A DNA stretch of 33,346 nt from Pirellulales bacterium (GCA_016935315.1 JAFGRD010000122.1:1-33346); one strand, 5' to 3'. Numbered from the stretch's first letter, positions 1 through 9,823 are shown. Notes: generated by a model not told the origin, from the letters alone. Made by a program: numbers and translations.

Positions 1-190
1 AGTTGGGCATTCTTATGGGTGGAAAGGCGGCGCAGACGCCTTTCCACCCATAACGCTCGCCCTGCGTGAAACGTCGATCCCGGTGGCTTCTGATCGGGAA
101 AAAACCAGGAAACTCACAGGTATCCTCGGTCCGCATGTAATGAAAGAGCAAGGCCGCTGCGCGTCCTTGCTCTTTTATGTATGCCCAACT
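1..190. mobile_element. Truncated two-hairpin palindromic element (copy A)
   Basis: Non-coding DNA downstream of the FHA gene. Positions 13-53 form a perfect 17-bp hairpin with a 7-base loop (30-36). Positions 143-175 form a second hairpin of 11 bp with loop ccgctgcgcgt. The left edge begins agttgggcat and its reverse complement lies at 181-190, so the two ends are terminal inverted repeats. The left repeat probably continues beyond the window. The order (inverted repeat, hairpin 1 with a ggaaaggcggcg core, spacer, hairpin 2 with a ccgctgcgcg core, inverted repeat) matches the complete element at 13231-13463 read in the opposite direction. No transposase is encoded. I infer a non-autonomous MITE-like element; the true left end cannot be seen. 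Confidence 0.55.
143..175 (-). terminator. Hairpin that could end the FHA gene transcript
   Basis: An 11-bp stem (143-153 with 165-175) lies 33 bases past the stop of the leftward FHA gene, and the distal stem arm ends in a short T run. It is part of the repeat element at 1-190, so termination would be a secondary role. The T tract is short. Confidence 0.3.
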
Positions 191-207
191 TGTTCTTTTA
201 CGAGCCC

Positions 208-2151
208 TTAGTCTTGCCTTGCTCCCGGGGGGCCTTCCGGCTCGGCGGGCTCTTGTCCGGACTGGGAGGAATCGGCAACTCGCAGGCGGCGGGCCAATCC
301 AACAGCCTGGGCCGTCCAGAGCAGGGCTATCAACAGACACAACCCGGCGCCGTAGCCAGGGATGTTCCCGATGTCCCACGTCCACCAGATCGTTGTCAGC
401 GCGCCGCCGACCAGCACCGAGAGCAGTGCGGTCAGCAGTTTCCAACGCCGGGCGAGAATCATCTGACGCCGAGCATGGTGAGCGATGGCCGTTTGGGCCG
501 AGACGTTTGCCAACTCGCGCATGGCGGAGAGACCGGCCGATCGCTCCGCAGCCACGGCGCGGGGTGTCATCTTCGTCGTCTGGGACGTCTCTGCTTTCCG
601 TGCGGTCGGCATTTCGCCCTGGTCAGTTTCCTGGTCAGTTTCCTGGTCAGCCGCGAGCTGCACCTCCTTCGTCGGCCCCTGATCAACGTTTGCTGCCGGT
701 TTCGCGACGTCCGACGGTTGTGACCATAGCCCTTGCGATCCCTGTTGCTGTTCGCGACGGCTCGCAGTCGCATTGACCCGCTCCATCAGCCGTGACATGT
801 AGTCGTCGATCGATTCCTCTTCGCCTTCTCCTGCGGTTGGCTTGGCTGCTGGAGTCCGCCGCGGCGCCTCGGCTGGCTGCGAGGCCTGCGAGGTTTGCGG
901 AGAACGCGAAAACGACAGCGTCTCCGACTCGGCTGCATCGTCGTCGGTCGTCTCCTCGACCGATTCCTCGACCCGGTGCGTTCCCGGTACGGGCTCTTCC
1001 AGTGTCTCGCCTTCACCCAACAGTTGGACTGATCCCATTTGGCGAAACACATCGGCGAGTTCGACGGGCGTCTTCTGTGGCTCTTGCGGGGCTGTCTGCC
1101 GGGAGGCGGCTGCCGGATCGACCTGCTCCGACTCGACCCGGGTACGATCGGCCTCCCACTGCCGACGCCGCTGCTCAAACGCCTCCCGCTCGGCCTGCAT
1201 TTCTTCGTGCAGCTTTTCCAGTCGCTTGGCGTCTTCCGCGAGCCGCCCTTCCGTTTCCGCCCGCTGGGCCTCCCATTCCGCCTGCTGAGCCTCCCCTTCG
1301 ACCCGCTGGGCCTCCCAGTACTGTCGCTCTTGTTCGCGCTGCTCGAGCTGCCGCTCGAATTGCTCACGCTGCTGTTCGAACTCCAGGCGCTGTGCCTGAA
1401 ACGCCTCGATCTCCTCTTGGCCGGCCGTGGCCGGTACCGACGCTTCGGCCGCCGGCGCCTCCTGCTTGGTCCGGTCAAGGTCCCAACGCTGACGGTCCCG
1501 CTGCAACGCCTCGCGTTGGGTGTCGAGCTCGGCCCAGCGGTCTTCGAGTTCCCGGGCGCGTTCGTCGATCTGCCTTGTCAGTTCGGCACGTTCAGCCTGC
1601 CACTGTCGCTGCTGTTGCCGGAGATCCTCTCGCTGTGCCACGAGTGCATCCCGCTGGGCCCGAAAGCCTTCTTCCTGCTCTGCGGTTCGGAGCGATTCGG
1701 CTTCCTGATCGGCGTCCCGGGACGATGGAAGCGTGTCTGGCGACGGCGGCGATGGTCGGCGTTGCACCGGCTCCCATCCGGGACTTTCCGTCGTGGCGGC
1801 GGTCCGCTCGGCTGGCCGACCCGACTCGACCACCTCCAACTCCACCGTACCCACGCTCAGCAGATCGCCGGGCCCCAGATCGGCGTCGGCAAAGGTGTGG
1901 CCGTTGAGTCGCGTGTCAGGCGACCATCGGCGGACGACGGTCCCGCTGCGGCCGCGGAGTACAAGGCAGTGTATCGGGCCGACGCCCCTGGCACGCAGCC
2001 GCAAGGTGCACCGCGGCCCGGAGCCGATCGTGCACTTGGTCGATCGGAGCCGCACGATCTGGCCGTGGCGAGACGAGCCGCGAATCCGAAAAACAAGATC
2101 ACCGGTTGCCTGTTCCACGGTGCAATCGGGCGTAACGGCAGTGCTTACCAT
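208..2151 (-). CDS. FHA-domain coiled-coil membrane protein
   Basis: A predicted 647-residue protein. Residues about 20-110 look like a forkhead-associated (phosphothreonine-binding) domain, with a GSGPRCTLRL strand, an RLNGH turn and a closing GDLLSVGTVELEV strand. Residues about 150-370 are a long E/Q/R-rich coiled coil. Residues about 380-560 are acidic and low in complexity. Two hydrophobic segments near 567-587 and 597-617 suggest C-terminal membrane anchoring, followed by a short hydrophilic tail. I chose ATG 2151 because AGGAAAG lies just upstream; an upstream start at 2211 has no better support. FHA domains usually read Ser/Thr kinase signals, and a Ser/Thr kinase occurs at 24013-26364, but a link is only inference. 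Exact function unknown. Confidence 0.8.
   Translation of the reverse strand: MVSTAVTPDCTVEQATGDLVFRIRGSSRHGQIVRLRSTKCTIGSGPRCTLRLRARGVGPIHCLVLRGRSGTVVRRWSPDTRLNGHTFADADLGPGDLLSVGTVELEVVESGRPAERTAATTESPGWEPVQRRPSPPSPDTLPSSRDADQEAESLRTAEQEEGFRAQRDALVAQREDLRQQQRQWQAERAELTRQIDERARELEDRWAELDTQREALQRDRQRWDLDRTKQEAPAAEASVPATAGQEEIEAFQAQRLEFEQQREQFERQLEQREQERQYWEAQRVEGEAQQAEWEAQRAETEGRLAEDAKRLEKLHEEMQAEREAFEQRRRQWEADRTRVESEQVDPAAASRQTAPQEPQKTPVELADVFRQMGSVQLLGEGETLEEPVPGTHRVEESVEETTDDDAAESETLSFSRSPQTSQASQPAEAPRRTPAAKPTAGEGEEESIDDYMSRLMERVNATASRREQQQGSQGLWSQPSDVAKPAANVDQGPTKEVQLAADQETDQETDQGEMPTARKAETSQTTKMTPRAVAAERSAGLSAMRELANVSAQTAIAHHARRQMILARRWKLLTALLSVLVGGALTTIWWTWDIGNIPGYGAGLCLLIALLWTAQAVGLARRLRVADSSQSGQEPAEPEGPPGARQD
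619..650. repeat. 12-bp in-frame tandem repeat inside the FHA gene
   Basis: The unit ctggtcagtttc is present twice (619-630, 631-642) plus eight bases of a third copy. It encodes a repeated QETD motif in the acidic linker. In-frame repeats of this kind can vary in number without breaking the gene. Confidence 0.8.
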
Positions 2152-2807
2152 TGTTCTTTCCTGCCAGCAAGTCCAGCGAATCCGTCGTCCCGTTTCCAGA
2201 GCCTGTCGCAAGGGACGTACACCGATACCTGAGAACCTCCCCCGCCGGGACGCTCCCTTACGTTTAGCTTACGTCGCATTGGCGATCAGAAGCCGGCTCC
2301 CGATGCAAAGATGATTCCGCGCGAATCCCCAAAAACGGTTGCATATCTGTGCCGGTTTTGTCGATTATCCGTAATCGAAGTGGTCGTAAGTGGCGGCATT
2401 CGGGCTCGACCGGGGGCGGGAACCGTTTCTCGGCCGAGGTGTCGACACAGCGTGGATTGGGAATTATCTGTCGGCTGAAGTGTCCTGATTGCGCGGCAGC
2501 CGGGTCTCCGATCTTGGCACGGCACCAGACCCGACGCAGATACCGCAAAGCTTTTCCACAAATGGACTTGCGACTACCGGAGGGGCCCAACGGCGAATCT
2601 TGGGCGGAAAAGGCGATTTTTTGGCTCCCACCGCGGTCAGAGACGTACTATAGTTTGGTTGGTACTCGGTGGTATCTCGTCTCAACAGCCGCCGTGGGGC
2701 AACTGAATCGGAACAACATCCCAACACAAGAGGAGGGGTTCGTTCGGGCCTATTCTGAGGGGGGCACCCTCGGCGCGGCCAGGATCGGACACCGAGGAAA
2801 GTAACTT
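2152..2807. other. 656-bp divergent intergenic region
   Basis: This lies between the leftward FHA gene and the rightward dksA-like gene, so it should hold the promoters of both. A short palindrome, gattatccgtaatc, occurs near 2363. An open frame at 2349-2804 shows no family resemblance and no convincing start, so I do not call it. Apart from the promoter candidate at 2621-2651 I see no other features. Confidence 0.6.
2621..2651 (+). promoter_or_regulatory. Candidate sigma-70 promoter for the dksA-like gene
   Basis: TTGGCT (2621-2626) and TACTAT (2646-2651) resemble -35 and -10 hexamers with a 19-bp spacer, which is longer than optimal. The predicted transcript would have a leader of about 150 bases before the ATG at 2808. 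Confidence 0.3.
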
Positions 2808-3257
2808 ATGAGCCGCAAAGACGCGATCCTGAAGATGCGGCAGGTCTTGATCAAGCGGCGCGACGCTTTGCGCAAGGCCTTGGCCGGCGACTTGAGTCTG
2901 CTGAAAGAACTCCGAGCCCAAACCTCCGGCGATGTGGTGGATGCCGCGCTGGATTCGGTCCAAGACGAGATCAGTTCCCAGCTTGCGGAGGTAGAAAGCC
3001 GGGAATTGGCGCGGATCGAATACGCCCTGGAGCGGATGCGGCAAGGCAACTATGGGATCTGCGAAGGTTGCGGGTGCAGTATTCCGATGGCGCGGCTGAA
3101 TGCGCTCCCTTATGCCACTTACTGTATCAAGTGTCAGCGCGAAGCCGAGCGCCAAGGCGCCTTGTCTCCGGCCGACGTCGACTGGAGCCGTTTGCTGGAC
3201 ACCCCGTCGGCCGATGCCGAAGTGTCGATCAACGACATCGAGCTGGACGTTTCTTGA
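2808..3257 (+). CDS. dksA: DksA/TraR-family RNA polymerase regulator
   Basis: At 149 residues it matches the usual DksA length of about 150. The N-terminal half is a helical coiled coil whose tip carries DVVDAA (residues 42-47). This fits the D-x-x-D-x-A motif that DksA inserts into the RNA polymerase secondary channel. The C-terminal half has a four-cysteine zinc finger (C85, C88, C106, C109) followed by a helix. The start ATG is preceded by GGAAAG. Family knowledge suggests control of rRNA and stress promoters together with ppGpp. The tip motif argues for a true DksA role rather than a short TraR-like protein. The gene is upstream of and on the same strand as the HtrA-like gene, 206 bp apart, and probably has its own promoter. 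Confidence 0.88.
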   Translation: MSRKDAILKMRQVLIKRRDALRKALAGDLSLLKELRAQTSGDVVDAALDSVQDEISSQLAEVESRELARIEYALERMRQGNYGICEGCGCSIPMARLNALPYATYCIKCQREAERQGALSPADVDWSRLLDTPSADAEVSINDIELDVS

Positions 3258-3463
3258 TTTCCCCCGTGTCGGACTGCTAGACTGCGGGGCGACGTCCGCC
3301 GGGGCTTCAAACCGGGGCTTCGAGCCGGGCAGCCCGCCCGGCCGCCCGGAACAGGGGCACGGACGGCAGCCATCGCCTCGGGAGGAAAGTGTTCGGACTC
3401 GGGCGGTGGCGTGGTCCCGCGACCGGCTTGGCGGCTGGTGATCCCTGCCTCAGGAGACGATTC

Positions 3464-4640
<1,177 letters not shown>

Positions 4641-4642
<2 letters not shown>

Positions 4643-4674
4643 CGCCGGACTGGGCATAGCGCCGGGCTGGGCGT
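4641..4674. repeat. Two 17-bp tandem units between convergent genes
   Basis: The units at 4641-4657 and 4658-4674 differ at two of 17 positions; the first reads agcgccggactgggcat. They start on the stop codon of the protease gene and precede the 3' end of argG. The role is unknown. No T-tailed terminator is visible here. Confidence 0.65.
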
Positions 4675-4718
4675 TGCGCCGAAACGTGGTTCGTCGGTCG
4701 TCGCGTCACGGCGAGCGT

Positions 4719-5933
4719 TCAGTATGGGCGCGGCCGGACGCGGGCCTGCACCCGGCTGGGAAGGCCCTGGATTCGCAGAAAGCCTTCGGCGTCGGTCTGG
4801 TTGTACGACCCGCCGCCTTCCATCGTGGCGATACCTTCGTCGTAAAGGCTGTTGGGGCTGCTACGGCCGGACACTTGCACGTTGCCCTTGTAGAGGTTCA
4901 AGCTCACCTCGCCCGTGACCGGCTCTTGCGCCCGGCGGACAAACGCCATCAGGGCGTCCAGCTTGGCGGCATACCAGAAGCCGTAGTAGACCATCTCGGC
5001 AACTTCCGGGGCCAGTCGGTCGCGCAGGTGCATCAGGTCGCGATCGAGGGTCAACTGCTCGATCAGCCGATGGCCCTCGTACAGGATCGTCATTCCCGGC
5101 GCCTCGTAGACGCCGCGACTCTTCATGCCCACAAAGCGGTTCTCGACCATGTCGATCCGCCCGATGCCGTTGCGGCCGCCGATGCGGTTCAGCTCGCTGA
5201 CGATCTCGAAGGCGTTCAGCCGCCGGCCGTTGACTTGCACCGGCACCCCCGATTCGAAGCCCACGGTCACGTTCTCCATCTCGTCGGGCGCGTCCTGCGG
5301 CGAGACGCCCATGCCGAAATCGACCAACTCGACGCCGTTGACGGCCAGGTCTTCCAGCCGGCCGGCTTCATAGCTGATGTGCAGGCAGTTCTCGTCGCTG
5401 CTGTACGGCTTCTCGACGGACGCCTTGACCGGAATCCCCTTCTGTTGGCAGTAAGCAATCATCTCGCTGCGGCCGGGAAACAGCTCGCGAAACCTCTCCA
5501 TCCGCCAGGGAGCGATGATCCTGACGTTGGCATCCAACGCCTCGGCGGCAAGCTGGAACCGGCACTGGTCGTTCCCCTTGCCCGTGGCGCCATGAGCATA
5601 GGCGTCGGCCCCCACTTCCCGCGCGACCTGGAGGCAGACCTTCGAGATCAGCGGCCGGGCGATCGACGTTCCCAGCAGATAGACGCCCTCGTACTTGGCC
5701 TGCCACTGCATCACCGGAAAGGCGAAATCGCGGCAGAGCTCCAACTGGGCGTCGACAATGCGGGCCGACCCGGCCCCGATGTCGCGAGCCTTCTGCAGGA
5801 TCGCCTCCCGATCCTCGCACGGCTGCCCCAGATCGACGTACACCGCATGCACATCGTATCCTTCATCCATCAGCCAACCCAAGATGACCGACGTATCCAA
5901 TCCGCCCGAATAGGCCAGAACACAACTTGGCAT
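4719..5933 (-). CDS. argG: Argininosuccinate synthase
   Basis: A 404-residue enzyme that joins citrulline and aspartate with ATP to form argininosuccinate in arginine synthesis. The N-terminus MPSCVLAYSGGLDTS carries the ATP-pyrophosphatase SGGLDTS motif (P-loop). Typical family blocks follow, including AHGATGKGNDQCRF, IAPWR and SYNQTDAEGF near the end. I chose ATG 5933 because GGAGAGGAGA lies immediately upstream and the protein then begins directly at the conserved first strand; an in-frame extension to 6050 adds unrelated residues. Length is normal for ArgG. No other arginine gene is in the window. The gene stands alone on its strand, with a mobile-element copy in its upstream region. Confidence 0.96.
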   Translation of the reverse strand: MPSCVLAYSGGLDTSVILGWLMDEGYDVHAVYVDLGQPCEDREAILQKARDIGAGSARIVDAQLELCRDFAFPVMQWQAKYEGVYLLGTSIARPLISKVCLQVAREVGADAYAHGATGKGNDQCRFQLAAEALDANVRIIAPWRMERFRELFPGRSEMIAYCQQKGIPVKASVEKPYSSDENCLHISYEAGRLEDLAVNGVELVDFGMGVSPQDAPDEMENVTVGFESGVPVQVNGRRLNAFEIVSELNRIGGRNGIGRIDMVENRFVGMKSRGVYEAPGMTILYEGHRLIEQLTLDRDLMHLRDRLAPEVAEMVYYGFWYAAKLDALMAFVRRAQEPVTGEVSLNLYKGNVQVSGRSSPNSLYDEGIATMEGGGSYNQTDAEGFLRIQGLPSRVQARVRPRPY

Positions 5934-6267
5934 GAGTATCTCCTCTCCGCCTCCCCTCCGCCGAACCGTTATGGGCCCGATCTCACCACCGCGCTCGAAT
6001 CCGACTATTGTGCCTCCCTGCGCGCCGCTTGACAAGGTCCCCTTCGACACGCCGGGACCTTCTTTTCCTGCCTATTCGACACGTCGAGGCAACGCCGGGT
6101 TCGCGGCAAGGCCGGGCGAGGCCCGTTGAGGCTTGCATCGCGAATGCACGGAAGGGTCTCCGCGGATCAGAGGGTTACCCAGGATCGACGTCTCACACAG
6201 GAGGAGCATTATGGGGGGAAAGGCGTCTGCGCCGCCTCTCCACCCATAAGAATGCCCCACGCCCTCG
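5934..6267. other. 334-bp intergenic region upstream of argG
   Basis: This separates the argG start from the 3' end of the next leftward gene. Its left part holds the argG ribosome binding site and presumably its promoter. The part near 6164-6257 is the inverted copy of the two-hairpin element. I see no gene or RNA gene. Confidence 0.6.
6164..6257. mobile_element. Partial two-hairpin element (copy C), inverted relative to copy A
   Basis: The reverse complement of this stretch matches positions 2-96. The hairpin at 6209-6225 with 6233-6249 has 15 of 17 pairs intact and the same 7-base loop (tctgcgc, the complement of copy A's loop). The adjoining 30 bases are about 80 percent identical, including atcgacgt and gatcaga. 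The second hairpin and the far terminal repeat are not recognisable, so this looks like a decayed or truncated copy. It lies 11 bases beyond the stop codon of the 6268-8901 gene and may also act as its terminator. Confidence 0.55.
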
Positions 6268-8901
6268 CTAGGGCTCCTGCCGGCGATCGAGATAGCAGGT
6301 CACCCGCTGGCCGAAGGCGCTGGCGTGCAGCCGCGCCACCGTGCCTGGCGGGCCATCGTTGGCCGGCTCGATGACCCGGACCGCGTCGGCCCACCGGGCG
6401 GCGCTGGGGGCCAGTTCCTCCAGGCGATTGGGGGCGTTTTCGAGAAGATCGCGATTCCAGGAGTTGTGCTCCCGGTCGGGAAACAGGGCGATATAGAGGA
6501 TATCCATCTCGACCAGGTCGTTGAAGAAATGGGTCCCCAGCGAAACGTCGGGAATCAACTCCTCGCGCATGGCCACGATTTCGCAAAGCACGGCGGCCGT
6601 GTCGATCTCGGTGAAACTGACCGGCACGCCCAGCGACGGCGTGGTCGTCCCCCAGCGCCCCGGACCCACCAGCATGATGCGCTTCGGCGGTTTCTCCTGG
6701 TCGACGTGGAGCAGCTTCCCGATCGCCCGGGCGACGGCGTAGCGATCGCGGACCGTCAGCTCCCCGTAAACCGACGGCACCACGTACACCACTCGGTCGA
6801 TTACCTCCGAGCGGGCATGACCGATGACGGCCCCTTGTGCCTCGAGGATCAGGTCCTCCGGCGGGATCACCGCAGGCAGTGTCTCCACCGCACCCGACGG
6901 CATGACTTGCAGCGGGCGACACTGGACCACGTTGATCTTCAACTGCTCGCTGCCGAAGGTGTTCGCCGTGAATTCCACGTCGACCGGCAGCCCGTAGGCT
7001 TTCTGAAGCGTCTGGAGCATCTCCCGCATGTCGGCAACGAAGCTCGTATCCTTCAGCAGTCGCTCGAACGTCAGCGGCTCGACCGGGCGGGCGGCACCTG
7101 CGGCCAGCGGGACGTAGCCGGTCGCAGTGCCGGTGGAAGTGAACATCTGGACGGGGAGCTGCGGACAGAGCTGAACCACGTCGGCAAACTCGCGCGACAC
7201 GACCTGGTTGGCGTCCAGGTCGATCACGTCGACGTAGCGCTGCGAGTACTGGCGCACCTCGTCCAGGCTGCCTTCCGGCCGCCGCTGGGGCGCGTTCAGC
7301 GCAACCACGCGCGTGTAGTCGTTGTCGGACCGGTCCACCGCCCGAGTGCCCAATCCGAATACCAGCCGCAGCATGCCGGCCTCGGGATCGATGTAGCTGG
7401 ACCAGACGTACGGATTGAAGGAAAGGCCCACGCCGGCCGCCTCGGGAAAAAAGAGGGTCTGGTGCCGCGTGCCGGAAACACGCTGCACGAGCAAGCCCAT
7501 CTGCTCGTCCTGGTCCAACAGCGCCCGCTGCGCCCGATAGCGGAGAGCCTTCTCGCTCATCGTGCTGGCATAGATCGTGCGAACCGCCGAGAGGAAATCC
7601 TGGATCCGCTTCGTCGGGGGGCCTTGATTGGCGCAAAACACGCTCTCGTACTTGCCCGAAAACGCGTTGCCGAAGTTGTCCTCCAGCAGGCTGCTGGAAC
7701 GCACGATGATCGGCGATTGGCCGAAGTAGTCAAGCATCTCGGCGAACTTGCGCTCGATCTCGGCCGGAAACGACCCCATCAGGATCCGCCGCCGGGCCTC
7801 GTCCAGGCCGTCCAGCACGCTGGCCGGGTCCCGCTGCTTCTGTCTCAGCCACCAACAGCCGTTCTCGACCAGGAAGGTGTAGAAGACGTCGGAGCCTACG
7901 AAGAACGAATCGTGGGCTTCCAGAAGCTGTTGCCATCGTGGGTCGGACTCCTGGAGGATCGCCCGGGAAAGCAGCATTCCCACCGTCTTCCCGCCGATTC
8001 GACCCGTGCCGATCATGCGACGGCCGATGCTCAGAACATTGCCCAGCGAGAAGTATCGCTTGGCGAGCTCGAGGACGCGAGCGTCGCGGGTCACGGCCAT
8101 GCGGAGCAGTTTGTTGCAGACCTGCTCTGCGCGGGCCGCCACGGGGGCCGCCGGCGGCTGGCACGCTTGCCACTCTTGCCACGCCTCTTCACCTTCGAGA
8201 AAGGTCCGGCTCCAGATGCCCGTCTGCCATCGTGCAGAGTCCATGCCCGACCGCCGACGCTCGGTCAAGATGTCGGCCGTCGTGGAGCTGTCATTGACGG
8301 GAAGGAACTCCTGGCCGCGCCAGACGTGAAGCATGTACATCGTCGGGGAATGTCGGTGCTGAACCTTGACCGGGTGGATGTACAGCTCCGCTTGGTGTTC
8401 GTAGACGTCGAGGAGAATCTGCGTCGTATGGCTGATGGGCGTGATCGCGTCGAGCGAGTGGGCTCCGCGTTGGAGGGCGAAATAGGCCAGCGACTGAAGG
8501 TCGTAGATAAACGGGCACGTCAGCAAGAAGAAGTTGCCCAGCATGCGATCGCTTCCCCAGATCGTCGCCAGATCGGAGAGCACGTCGAAGACGAAGACGG
8601 CCCCGGTTCCGGCCGCGCGAATGGCGTTGTGGACTTCGGTGACGACCTGCTCGAATCCGTCCTCGACCGCCGGCCTGCAAACCTCGATCCCCTCGCTGTC
8701 CGCAAGCAGCGGCGGGTGATCGGCAAACCGAAAGTAGACCAGCCTTCGTCCGGTCGACAAGCCGTGGTCCATGTACGGTTCGACGAAGGGGCGGTAGTCG
8801 TCGAGCGTATCGATCTGCCAGACGATGTTGTCGCCCGGCATCAACCCTCGGAAGACGCGGTCCAAGGCGGGAAGTCCCGTTCCCAACTGTAAATCGGACA
8901 T
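6268..8901 (-). CDS. PEP/pyruvate-binding (PPDK N-domain) protein with KaiC-like N-terminus
   Basis: An 877-residue protein. Residues 1 to about 240 resemble a RecA/KaiC-fold domain (GLPALDRVFRGLMPGDNI), but the expected Walker A lysine motif is replaced by QIDTLDDY, so this domain probably does not hydrolyse ATP. From about residue 290 comes a pyruvate-phosphate-dikinase ATP-grasp-like region (RRMIGTGRIGGKTVGM, then SPIIVRSSSLLEDNFGNAFSGKYES). A conserved C-terminal block has IMLVGPGRWGTTTPS. I see no mobile phosphohistidine domain or PEP-binding barrel, so it is not a complete PEP synthase or dikinase. I chose ATG 8901, with GGGAG upstream, over a longer start at 9054. Substrate unknown; phosphotransfer or nucleotide-dependent regulation is plausible. 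Confidence 0.75.
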   Translation of the reverse strand: MSDLQLGTGLPALDRVFRGLMPGDNIVWQIDTLDDYRPFVEPYMDHGLSTGRRLVYFRFADHPPLLADSEGIEVCRPAVEDGFEQVVTEVHNAIRAAGTGAVFVFDVLSDLATIWGSDRMLGNFFLLTCPFIYDLQSLAYFALQRGAHSLDAITPISHTTQILLDVYEHQAELYIHPVKVQHRHSPTMYMLHVWRGQEFLPVNDSSTTADILTERRRSGMDSARWQTGIWSRTFLEGEEAWQEWQACQPPAAPVAARAEQVCNKLLRMAVTRDARVLELAKRYFSLGNVLSIGRRMIGTGRIGGKTVGMLLSRAILQESDPRWQQLLEAHDSFFVGSDVFYTFLVENGCWWLRQKQRDPASVLDGLDEARRRILMGSFPAEIERKFAEMLDYFGQSPIIVRSSSLLEDNFGNAFSGKYESVFCANQGPPTKRIQDFLSAVRTIYASTMSEKALRYRAQRALLDQDEQMGLLVQRVSGTRHQTLFFPEAAGVGLSFNPYVWSSYIDPEAGMLRLVFGLGTRAVDRSDNDYTRVVALNAPQRRPEGSLDEVRQYSQRYVDVIDLDANQVVSREFADVVQLCPQLPVQMFTSTGTATGYVPLAAGAARPVEPLTFERLLKDTSFVADMREMLQTLQKAYGLPVDVEFTANTFGSEQLKINVVQCRPLQVMPSGAVETLPAVIPPEDLILEAQGAVIGHARSEVIDRVVYVVPSVYGELTVRDRYAVARAIGKLLHVDQEKPPKRIMLVGPGRWGTTTPSLGVPVSFTEIDTAAVLCEIVAMREELIPDVSLGTHFFNDLVEMDILYIALFPDREHNSWNRDLLENAPNRLEELAPSAARWADAVRVIEPANDGPPGTVARLHASAFGQRVTCYLDRRQEP

Positions 8902-9508
8902 CGTGCTTCGCTCCCAACAGGACAGTGTTGTCTGCTCGCATCCCGAGCCGCCCTTCTCCATTGTGCAGCATCGGGTCGCCAGCGACAATGCACCGCTAGG
9001 CCAACTCTGCGTGGGTTGCCGCCATGTCGCCCCGGACTGTTCCCTGGGCAACACCGTTGTTCAAAACCTGACCACTTCTGCAACTGCTTGTTCGGCAAAG
9101 CCTTAACCGCTGTGCGCCCACGGCGGGCGCGGGCAGCCTGCATCGCTGCCACCAGTTTGGTGCGGGAAAGTGACGCCGTCGGGACACGCCCGGTGTCACC
9201 CCAACCACTTCGTGCAAAACGGCTTGTGAGAATCCGAGAGATTCGGGCTTCGGGCGGCGCACCGTTTGCCCACCACGGGAACCTGCTGGGGCAGAGTTGT
9301 ACCCATGCGAGGTGGCTTCGATGGAAGCGGGCCTCTGTTTGCGCTGTTCCAGGCGGGGCGGCTGCGGCCTCCAGCAGCCCGGCACATGACTCGTGGAGTG
9401 TGCGCTGCATACGCCGGATCCGCGCGTCGCCGGAATCTTGCCTCCGGCCTACCAGCCGGCCGCCCCGGTCGAAACCAGAAGACCCAGACCCCTTGTGAAG
9501 GAAGACCG
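8902..9508. other. 607-bp divergent intergenic region
   Basis: This lies between the leftward 8901 start and the rightward small gene at 9509. It should contain promoters for both and could hold a long 5' leader of the gdhA transcript. Small inverted repeats are present, for example gaatc/gattc around 9229-9245. Open frames on both strands have no recognisable domains and no good starts. I see no clear -10/-35 pair. Confidence 0.5.
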
Positions 9509-9823
9509 ATGGTACGTGAATTCCGCCTTCCCGAGACAAGCCGCCTCACGGAGAAGCCCAGCGACGACGCGCAACAGAGTCAACGGGCCCTGAAGAACCT
9601 TCGCTACGTCCTCGGCTCGGTCAACGAGGACGCGCAGCGGGCCTGGAGCAAGCTTTGGGAGCAGATGAAATCGGGAGTTACGCCGGCGGGCATGGTCACG
9701 CCGACGATGCAAGAGGGGTTCAAGCCGGAGTGCGGGTGGGCCGAATTCCTCGAAGAATTCTGGTTGCTGAAGCACTATCTCGACTACATCAGCCGTCTCT
9801 GTCGCAGCTCGAGTGAAAGCTGA
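9509..9823 (+). CDS. Small protein of unknown function upstream of gdhA
   Basis: A 104-residue soluble protein starting at ATG 9509 behind GAAGGAAG. It has no signal peptide or membrane segment. The first 30 residues are polar. The remainder looks mainly helical and is rich in Trp and aromatic residues (WSKLWEQM, WAEFLEEFWLLKHYLDYI). I recognise no family. It ends 48 bp before gdhA on the same strand, so cotranscription is likely, and a role linked to glutamate dehydrogenase is possible but unproven. The good ribosome binding site and the lack of a better frame support a real gene. Confidence 0.6.
   Translation: MVREFRLPETSRLTEKPSDDAQQSQRALKNLRYVLGSVNEDAQRAWSKLWEQMKSGVTPAGMVTPTMQEGFKPECGWAEFLEEFWLLKHYLDYISRLCRSSSES

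Noticed and set aside
13-53. The strong hairpin as a tRNA or small RNA gene
   Set aside because: It has no tRNA arms or T-loop. It recurs inverted at 6209-6249 as part of a repeat family.
2349-2804. 151-codon frame just upstream of the dksA-like gene
   Set aside because: No domain, no convincing ribosome binding site, and it overlaps the likely promoter of the next gene.
6325-8892. 855-codon plus-strand frame
   Set aside because: Antisense to the PPDK-like gene, whose own translation shows clear family motifs. The antisense product is His/Arg/Asp-rich with no motif.
9016-9498. 160-codon frame in the region before the small gene at 9509
   Set aside because: Composition is unlike the neighbouring proteins, no start signal, and overlapping frames on the other strand are equally open.
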